Below are positions 1-5,137 of a stretch of DNA of 5,137 nucleotides, piece after piece; position 1 is the first letter of the stretch; each line of letters begins with the position of its first letter. The notes beneath the pieces were generated by a model that worked only from the letters and a program-made list of their open reading frames with translations, did no database searches and was not told where the DNA came from. The translations under genes were made by a program, and so were the position numbers. This DNA comes from Burkholderiaceae bacterium (GTDB lineage: Bacteria; Pseudomonadota; Gammaproteobacteria; Burkholderiales; Burkholderiaceae): the NCBI GenBank assembly GCA_023253905.1, contig JALREG010000103.1, positions 1-5,137 of the forward strand, in the 5' to 3' direction.

Positions 1-2967
1 TGCGCCCATGGCGATGGTGGTCATCACGATTGGGCGTGCTCGCTTGCGGCAGGCATCGATCAGTGCTTCGAAGCGCGGCATGGGGGCGAGGGGAGGTTGC
101 CCATCTGCGCCATCGTGGCCGCGTCGCGCGACAATCGCATACTCAACCAGCAGGATCGAATTTTTGGTGGCGATGCCCATCAACATGATGAGACCGATCA
201 GCGATGGCATTGAGAAGCTCTGGTTGGCCACCAGCAGCCCGACGAAGGCCCCACCCAGTGAAAGCGGCAAAGCCGCCAGGATCGTGACCGGGTGCAGGAA
301 GTCACGAAACAGCAGCACCAGCACCGCGTAAATGCACAGCAGACCGGTGAGCATCGCAAGCCCGAAACTTGCGAACAGTTCTCCCATGACTTCGGCGTCG
401 CCCACTTCCACCATCCGTACACCCGCGGGCAGCGACAGGATGGCGGGCAGCTTCTGAACGGCCGCAGTGACCTCTCCCAACGGGACGCCCGATAGTTCGA
501 TTTCAAAGCTGACGTTGCGTGCGCGGTCGTAACGGTCGATCACTGCGGGCCCGCCGGTCAGTTCGATGCTGGCGACCTGTGACAGGATCACCGGCCCGAC
601 CGCGCCCGGAACGGTGAGGCGCTCGAGAAGCGACAGGTCGCTGCGGGCCTGATCGTCGAGGCGAACGACGATCGGCACCTGTCTCTCCGGAAGGTTCAGC
701 TTTGGAAGCGCCGCGTCGTAGTCGCCTAGCGTGGCAATTCGAAGTGTTTCGCCGATGGCAGCGCTGGTCACGCCCAGGTCGGCTGCCCGGGTAAAGTCGG
801 TACGAACCCGGATTTCCGGACGCACCACGCTCGCGCTCGAGACCACGCTTCCCAGACCGGGAATGGTACGCAGATCGCGTTCAACCTGTTGGGCCGCAGC
901 TTGCAGTGCATTGGCGTCGCCCGAACTCAGCACCAGCACGTATTTCTCGCCGGAACTGCCCAGCCCGACCTTGAGCCGCACCCCTGGCAGCGTTTCGACT
1001 TCAGCGCGGATCCGTGCTTCGATGGGTTGCTTACGTTCGCGCTCGCCTCGGGGCTTGAGCTGAATCGTGAGGGTGGCGCGGCGTACTTCCGGAAGCGCGC
1101 CCGCCGTAAAGGGATCAGCCCCCGCCGAGCCTGCACCGACGGTGGTGTAGACGCTTCTCACTTCGGGGATTCGATTCACCAGACGGATACGCGCCTCCTC
1201 AGCCACGGCCAGCGTCTGGGCAAGTGTTGAGCCGGGTTGCAATTCAATCGTGACCTGCGTTTGCGAGTTGTCATCAGCCGGCAGGAACCCCTTCGGAAGC
1301 AGCGGAATCAGCGCAATGGAGCCCGCAAAAAATGCGAGGGAGCCCACCAGCGTGAGGAACTTGTGACGCAGGCACCACTGGGCGGTGGCGAGGTAGCCGC
1401 GAATCCACCGCGGTTCGTGGTCGTGGCCCTGAGCCACAATTGGCCGCAGCAGGTAGGCAGCCATCATGGGGGTGAGCATGCGGGCCACGACCAGCGATGC
1501 AAACACCGCGAGCGACGCGGTCCAGCCGAACTGTTTGAAGAATTTGCCCGCGATACCACTCATGAAAGCGGTTGGCAGAAACACTGCGATCAGCGTGAAG
1601 GTGGTGGCGATGACGGCCAAGCCGATTTCGTCGGCGGCCTCCATTGCAGCCTGATAGGGCGTCTTGCCCATTCGCAGATGTCGAACGATGTTCTCGACTT
1701 CCACGATCGCATCATCAACCAGGATGCCAATCACCAGCGAAAGCGCGAGCAGGGTGACGACGTTCACCGAGAATCCAAGCCACGCCATGCCGATGAAGGC
1801 CGGGATGACCGAGAGTGGCAGGGCCACCGCTGAAACCAGCGTGGCGCGGATATCCCGCAGAAACAGCCACACCACCAGCACAGCCAGAATCGCGCCCTCA
1901 TAAAGAAGGATCAGCGATGCGTCATATTCGTCCTGAACCGGTGTGACGAAATCAAAGGCTTCAGTGAGGCGGATGTGCGGATGCTCGCGCGACAGACGTT
2001 CCAGCGCCGACCGCACCGCCTTGCCCACCGCCACTTCGCTCTCGCCACGGCTGCGCGAGACTTCAAAGCCCACCACCGGCTTGCCATCAAGAAGTGCAGC
2101 GGAGCGCGGGTCTGCATGGGTGTCAGTAATGGTTGCAATCTGGTCGAGTCGCACGCTTCGCCGGGCGCCGCTTCCGCCCGCCAGCGTGGCCGAGGGCATC
2201 TGCGCTGATCCAGGGCTCCCACCGACAGTAATGTCGATTGCCGCGAGTTCGGTGGCGTTCTTCACCACGCCGAGGGTTCGGATGGGCTGTTCCGCGCTGC
2301 CGACATCGGCGCGGCCGCCAGCGCTTTCCTGCTGAACCTGTCGCAACTGGCGCGATACGTCGGCGGCGCTTAAGCCCAGCGCCTGGAGCCGGGCAAGGTC
2401 GAGCGCCACGCGAACCTCGCGATCAACGCCCCCGACGCGATTGACGGAACCTACGCCTGGCACGGCAAGAAGCGCGCGCGATAACTCGTTGTCGATGAAC
2501 CAGCTCAGCGCCTGATCGTCCATCCGGCTTGAACTCACCGCATAAGCGAGTACCGGTTGTCCGGCGATGTCGAGCTTCTGGACAACCGGTTCGCGCAGAT
2601 CCGCAGGCAGGTCCGAGCGCACCCGCTGCACCGCCGACCGCACGTCATCAAGCGCTTCCTGAACCGGCTTTTCCAGGCGGAACTCGACAGTGAGTGACAG
2701 CGCGCCATCCTGAATCCGGGTGGTGATATGACGCAGCCCCTGAACCGACGCGATCGCGTTTTCGATTTTTCTTGCGACGTCGTTTTCAAGCGAGGAGGGC
2801 GAGGCGCCAGGCAGGGCAGCCTTCACCACAACGGTGGGCAGATCAATATCGGGAAAGTTCTGGACCTTCATTGCGCGGAAAGCGACCGCGCCGGCAAAAC
2901 AGAGCAGGATGAACAGCAGAATCGCCGGGATCGGGTTACGGATCGACCAGGCGGAGACGTTGAACAT
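1..2967 (-). CDS. HAE-1 family (AcrB-like) RND efflux pump, 3' end missing
   Basis: This is the inner-membrane proton/substrate antiporter of a tripartite efflux system. The frame is open for 989 codons from ATG at 2967 to base 1. Full-length relatives are about 1030-1060 residues, so TM11, TM12 and the tail lie outside. Visible parts are TM1 (about residues 12-31, followed by the family motif FPDIDLPTV at 39-47), the first periplasmic porter/docking loop (about 35-350), TM2 (about 352-371), TM3, TM4, TM5 (about 450-466), TM6 (about 483-507), TM7 (about 537-557), the second periplasmic loop (about 560-860) and TM8-TM10 (about 868-945). TM4 reads GILVDDAIVEVEN, with the proton-carrying pair D418/D419. 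K935 lies in GIATKNSILLVEYA (TM10). R976 and T983 in RARPIVMTT match AcrB R971 and T978. The DD pair excludes the CzcA/CusA metal class, which has VDGA. A good Shine-Dalgarno sequence and the adaptor gene directly upstream fix the start. Family assignment is firm; substrate is unknown. Confidence 0.96.
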   Translation of the reverse strand, partial: MFNVSAWSIRNPIPAILLFILLCFAGAVAFRAMKVQNFPDIDLPTVVVKAALPGASPSSLENDVARKIENAIASVQGLRHITTRIQDGALSLTVEFRLEKPVQEALDDVRSAVQRVRSDLPADLREPVVQKLDIAGQPVLAYAVSSSRMDDQALSWFIDNELSRALLAVPGVGSVNRVGGVDREVRVALDLARLQALGLSAADVSRQLRQVQQESAGGRADVGSAEQPIRTLGVVKNATELAAIDITVGGSPGSAQMPSATLAGGSGARRSVRLDQIATITDTHADPRSAALLDGKPVVGFEVSRSRGESEVAVGKAVRSALERLSREHPHIRLTEAFDFVTPVQDEYDASLILLYEGAILAVLVVWLFLRDIRATLVSAVALPLSVIPAFIGMAWLGFSVNVVTLLALSLVIGILVDDAIVEVENIVRHLRMGKTPYQAAMEAADEIGLAVIATTFTLIAVFLPTAFMSGIAGKFFKQFGWTASLAVFASLVVARMLTPMMAAYLLRPIVAQGHDHEPRWIRGYLATAQWCLRHKFLTLVGSLAFFAGSIALIPLLPKGFLPADDNSQTQVTIELQPGSTLAQTLAVAEEARIRLVNRIPEVRSVYTTVGAGSAGADPFTAGALPEVRRATLTIQLKPRGERERKQPIEARIRAEVETLPGVRLKVGLGSSGEKYVLVLSSGDANALQAAAQQVERDLRTIPGLGSVVSSASVVRPEIRVRTDFTRAADLGVTSAAIGETLRIATLGDYDAALPKLNLPERQVPIVVRLDDQARSDLSLLERLTVPGAVGPVILSQVASIELTGGPAVIDRYDRARNVSFEIELSGVPLGEVTAAVQKLPAILSLPAGVRMVEVGDAEVMGELFASFGLAMLTGLLCIYAVLVLLFRDFLHPVTILAALPLSLGGAFVGLLVANQSFSMPSLIGLIMLMGIATKNSILLVEYAIVARRGHDGADGQPPLAPMPRFEALIDACRKRARPIVMTTIAMGA

Positions 2968-2974
2968 GGGTGGG

Positions 2975-2979
2975 TCCTT
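2975..2979 (-). promoter_or_regulatory. Ribosome binding site of the RND pump gene
   Basis: AAGGA on the minus strand lies 7 bases before the ATG at 2967. It falls inside the 14-base gap after the adaptor stop codon (2984-2982). It supports 2967 as the true start, as does the protein beginning MFNVSAWSIRNP, typical of the short cytoplasmic N-terminus before TM1 in RND pumps. Confidence 0.8.
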
Positions 2980-2981
2980 GC

Positions 2982-4148
2982 TCAACGGCGGCCAGCCGCA
3001 GCCGGAACCACGCGGACCTGATCGCCATCGTTCAGAAATCCGGCACCTGAGGCCACCAGCCTCTCGTCACCCTTCAGGCCGGACACAATCTCCACTCGCT
3101 CGGCTGTGATTCTTCCCGTCTGAATTCGCAACTGCGTCACGCGTTGATCGGGCTCAATTCGAAATACGTAGCTGAAGCCGTCACGCATTGCGATGGCGGA
3201 CTGGGGCACCACCAGCGTGCTGCTCTCACCCAGCACGAATCGGCCACGAACAAACATGCCGGGGCGAAGCCGGGCACCCTCCGGGCTGTTCATGGCGGCA
3301 ACGTCAACATGGACCACTGCATTGCGCGTCTGCGGATCCACCAGCGGCGCCAGCATTCGTACCCGGCCACCGATCGTGATGCCACCGGGCAGGTCTAGCT
3401 GAGCCGGCGTGCCGGGCTGGATGCGCAGCAGTTCGTCCGATGTCACCTCGGCACGCCATTCCAGGCGGCCCTGGCGGATCAGCCGAAACAGTTCCTGTCC
3501 AGGCTGCGGCACCGAACCGACGCTCGCCGGGCGGGCGCTGATGATGCCGTTGTCCGGTGCGAAGACGCGGGTCTGCGCTAATCGGGCGCGGGCGCCCTGT
3601 TCCTGTGCCCGCGCGCCTTGAAGACGTGCCGCAGCGATCTGCTCAGCGGCAAAATACTGGGCGAGTTGCGTGGCGCTCAGTGCCTCGGTGCCGAGCAGTT
3701 TTCGCGCGCGCTCGGCGTTGTCGCGAGCCTCTGCCCACTGTGCTTCGAGTTCCCGGACGGCGGCTTCCGCTTGTGCAAGGTCTGCTTCCAGGGTGGCTGA
3801 GGCGAACACCGCCAGGACATCGCCTCGTAGGACCGTATCGCCTACCGACGCCCGGACCTCGACCAGGCGCAGGCCCGCGGTCTCTGCTCCGATCGGGGCC
3901 TCATCCCAGGCGGCGATACTGCCGTTGGCGGGCAAGCGGAGGGCGAGTGTCTCGCGGGTTGGCGTGATCGCCGATACGCTGAGCGCCGGCTTCGGCGTCG
4001 CCGTCTGAGCTTCGGTGACGGTGCCTGGCAAGCCCGCCAACGGACCGATTACTGCGAGTGTCGTGAACACGACCAGACGGAGGGCCGCGCACGGCCGGAA
4101 CATTCGTGTGATCATGGATCGATCACCAGTTGAAAATAATCGCTTCAT
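2982..4148 (-). CDS. Periplasmic adaptor (membrane fusion protein, HlyD/AcrA family) of the RND efflux system
   Basis: This adaptor bridges the RND pump and the outer-membrane channel in the periplasm. With ATG at 4148 it is 388 residues, a normal length for the family. Domains in order: N-terminal signal or anchor segment (hydrophobic about residues 23-42, possible cleavage after TEA near 47); first lipoyl half-motif (about 70-115, with [19 protein letters not shown]); a helical hairpin (about 118-193); second lipoyl half (about 194-220, [10 protein letters not shown]); beta-barrel (about 222-305, ending [11 protein letters not shown]); and a membrane-proximal domain (about 310-384). The hairpin tip reads [13 protein letters not shown]147, L151 and S158 match the R-L-S docking motif of AcrA (R128, L132, S139), used to contact TolC-type channels. 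No lipobox cysteine is evident, so it is probably not a lipoprotein. The start at 4148 is chosen because its ATG overlaps the upstream TGA. In-frame ATGs at 4160 and 4115 are alternatives; 4115 would give a shorter, more conventional signal peptide. Confidence 0.93.
   Translation of the reverse strand: MKRLFSTGDRSMITRMFRPCAALRLVVFTTLAVIGPLAGLPGTVTEAQTATPKPALSVSAITPTRETLALRLPANGSIAAWDEAPIGAETAGLRLVEVRASVGDTVLRGDVLAVFASATLEADLAQAEAAVRELEAQWAEARDNAERARKLLGTEALSATQLAQYFAAEQIAAARLQGARAQEQGARARLAQTRVFAPDNGIISARPASVGSVPQPGQELFRLIRQGRLEWRAEVTSDELLRIQPGTPAQLDLPGGITIGGRVRMLAPLVDPQTRNAVVHVDVAAMNSPEGARLRPGMFVRGRFVLGESSTLVVPQSAIAMRDGFSYVFRIEPDQRVTQLRIQTGRITAERVEIVSGLKGDERLVASGAGFLNDGDQVRVVPAAAGRR
4145..4148 (-). 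other. ATGA stop/start overlap coupling OMF and adaptor genes
   Basis: On the minus strand the adaptor ATG (4148-4146) shares bases with the OMF stop TGA (4147-4145). Such 4-base overlaps usually mean translational coupling within one operon. A purine-rich stretch, GGATGGAA (4162-4155), lies 6 bases before this ATG and can serve as its ribosome binding site from inside the OMF gene. Confidence 0.8.
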
Positions 4149-5137
4149 GGGGTGTTCCATCCGCCGCCGGCAGCGCGATAGAGCGAAACGCCTGCGATCA
4201 GGCCCTCGCGCACGGTTGCCAGTTCATTGAGTCGAATGTCGATGACGGCTCGTCGCGCCTCTTCGAGCGACTGCCGGGAGTCGAGGCCAGCGGCCACGCG
4301 TTGTTCGGTCGCACGCATCGACCGTTCAAGCGCAAGGCGCGCGCTGCGCACCTGGGTGAGTCGCTGAGAAATGAAGTGCGCCTGGACCAACGCCTCTTCC
4401 ACCTCCCGAATCGCCTGGCGTGCCTTGGCATCGAAGTGTCTGACCGCGTGATCGAACTCAGCCTGCGCTGCCTTGACGCGTGCTTGCGCCACGCCGCTGT
4501 CGAACACGGGCACCTGCAGGCGAATCGGGCCGATCGACCAGGTGTTCAGGTCTGCGGCGAGCGGGCCGCCTCGCACGCTGAATGCCCCGATCGAGCCGCC
4601 CAGTGAAAGCCGCGGCAGGCGCAGGGTGCGGGCTTCGCCCACCAGATTCGCCGCAGCCAGCACTTCGCGTTCGGCGGCGATGATATCGGGGCGCTGTGCC
4701 ACCACCTGCGCTGGCAGACTCCGCACGATCATCGCCGGCGGAACATTCAGATCGCGCCCGGCACGGCGGGCGAGGCGTTGTCGCAGATCGGGTTCGGCGA
4801 GTGCTGTCAGGGCAACAAGCGCTTTCACGTCAAGGTCGCACGCTGCCTGCTGGGCAAGGAGGCGCGAGTTTGCACCTGCCTGCCGCGCGGCTGCGCTGTC
4901 GGCGGCTGCCGGGGTTTGCAGGCCGGCCTCCGCATTCAGGCGAACGAGGCGGGTCAGCGTGTCCAGCGCTCGCAGGTCGGCTGCCACCTGTTCGAGCACC
5001 GACAGGGTATCGCCGGCCTCGCGTTGGGACAGCGTCTCGCCGATGCAGACGATCGGTACCAGTCCGGCGCGCCAGGCCGCCTCGGCCTTGGCGCGGACGG
5101 TGGCGTCGCTCTCGTCGCAATCGGCGCGACGCTCGGA
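4145..5137 (-). CDS. Outer-membrane efflux channel (NodT/OprM-type OMF), C-terminal part, fused in frame to a TpiA fragment
   Basis: The open frame enters at base 5137 and ends at TGA 4147-4145, giving 330 visible codons. Codons from about 48 onward (about 283 residues) belong to the outer-membrane factor family, trimeric TolC-like ducts that carry substrate across periplasm and outer membrane. Signs are the end of the first OMF repeat ([20 protein letters not shown], then [14 protein letters not shown]), the inter-repeat motif [18 protein letters not shown], and the second repeat ([13 protein letters not shown], the [16 protein letters not shown] motif, then long heptad-rich helices including [17 protein letters not shown]). 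NodT-type OMFs are about 460-500 residues with a signal peptide and usually a lipobox. Here that N-terminal portion is absent, replaced by codons 1-47 of triosephosphate isomerase. As it stands the product could not be exported, so it is probably inactive unless the contig is misjoined. The GTG at 4999 has no ribosome binding site and is not a convincing start. Confidence 0.85.
   Translation of the reverse strand, partial: SERRADCDESDATVRAKAEAAWRAGLVPIVCIGETLSQREAGDTLSVLEQVAADLRALDTLTRLVRLNAEAGLQTPAAADSAAARQAGANSRLLAQQAACDLDVKALVALTALAEPDLRQRLARRAGRDLNVPPAMIVRSLPAQVVAQRPDIIAAEREVLAAANLVGEARTLRLPRLSLGGSIGAFSVRGGPLAADLNTWSIGPIRLQVPVFDSGVAQARVKAAQAEFDHAVRHFDAKARQAIREVEEALVQAHFISQRLTQVRSARLALERSMRATEQRVAAGLDSRQSLEEARRAVIDIRLNELATVREGLIAGVSLYRAAGGGWNTP
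5000..5137 (-). pseudogene. tpiA: Triosephosphate isomerase (TpiA) internal fragment, joined to the OMF
   Basis: These 46 codons read [20 protein letters not shown], then [20 protein letters not shown] and AGDTLS. This is the conserved middle of triosephosphate isomerase, the cytoplasmic glycolytic enzyme interconverting dihydroxyacetone phosphate and glyceraldehyde-3-phosphate. Taking the first serine as Ser96 (the GHSERR motif of the chicken enzyme), Glu104 and Cys126 (CIGE) fall in register without a gap. The window edge lies just after catalytic His95, so the upstream half, if present, is outside. Similarity stops after about TLSV. The phosphate-gripping loop and catalytic Glu165 are absent because the frame passes straight into OMF sequence near base 5000. 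It is therefore a broken gene or one side of an artificial join. Identification as TpiA is strong; whether it is a true pseudogene depends on whether the junction is real. Confidence 0.85.

Noticed and set aside
1681..1740. Heavy-metal (CzcA/CusA-type) pump
   Set aside because: TM4 reads VDDAIVEVEN. Metal-exporting HME pumps carry VDGAVVxVEN with a single aspartate at this site.
1237..1833. Long plus-strand open frame of 198 codons opposite the pump gene
   Set aside because: It lies wholly antisense to the RND coding frame, has a low-complexity composition rich in Arg, His, Gln and Glu with no recognisable domain, and is a normal by-product of high-GC coding DNA.
2968..2981. Promoter or terminator between adaptor and pump genes
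   Set aside because: The gap is only 14 bases and is taken up by the ribosome binding site; there is no room for either element.
4130..4606. Plus-strand open frame of 158 codons opposite the OMF and adaptor start
   Set aside because: It is a shadow of the OMF frame; no family resemblance and no ribosome binding site worth noting.
4145..4999. GTG at 4999 as the real start of a short OMF
   Set aside because: No Shine-Dalgarno sequence precedes it, no signal peptide follows, and the product would begin in the middle of the first OMF repeat. The frame is simply open upstream into TpiA sequence.
1..5137. CRISPR arrays, transposons, tRNA/rRNA genes, phage or defence genes
   Set aside because: None seen on either strand; essentially every base lies in the minus-strand coding frames described.

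Overview
This window carries one minus-strand tripartite RND efflux operon. It looks like a piece of a high-GC proteobacterial genome. The order of transcription is outer-membrane factor (OMF), periplasmic adaptor (MFP), then inner-membrane RND pump. The three genes are packed with almost no non-coding DNA: a 4-base ATGA overlap joins OMF and adaptor, and 14 bases separate adaptor and pump. All three families are typical of Gram-negative bacteria. The sequence alone does not settle the class; Alpha-, Beta- and Gammaproteobacteria are all possible. The pump frame runs off the window at base 1 and the upstream frame runs off at base 5137.

Layout along the direction of transcription: bases 5137 to about 5000 encode a clear internal fragment of triosephosphate isomerase (TpiA). 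Its frame continues without a stop into the C-terminal part of a NodT/OprM-type OMF, from about 5000 to 4145. Next come the adaptor (4148-2982) and 989 codons of an AcrB-like HAE-1 pump (2967-1). The pump ends in the window at the start of TM11, roughly 50-80 residues short of its C-terminus.

Together the genes would build a proton-driven pump spanning both membranes. The RND protein takes substrate from the periplasm or inner membrane, the adaptor bridges, and the OMF supplies the outer-membrane duct. The pump's known proton-relay residues are all present, and the adaptor keeps the R-L-S tip motif that docks to TolC-type channels. The substrate cannot be read from the sequence. The TM4 motif (VDDA rather than VDGA) argues for organic or hydrophobic compounds rather than heavy-metal ions.

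The one real oddity is the TpiA-OMF junction. The OMF lacks its signal peptide and roughly its first 180-200 residues, and TpiA sequence stands in their place. Either the contig is chimeric (misassembly or library artefact) or a real deletion or rearrangement has destroyed the OMF. I see no new type of system here. I found no RNA genes, mobile elements, CRISPR arrays, terminators or promoters.
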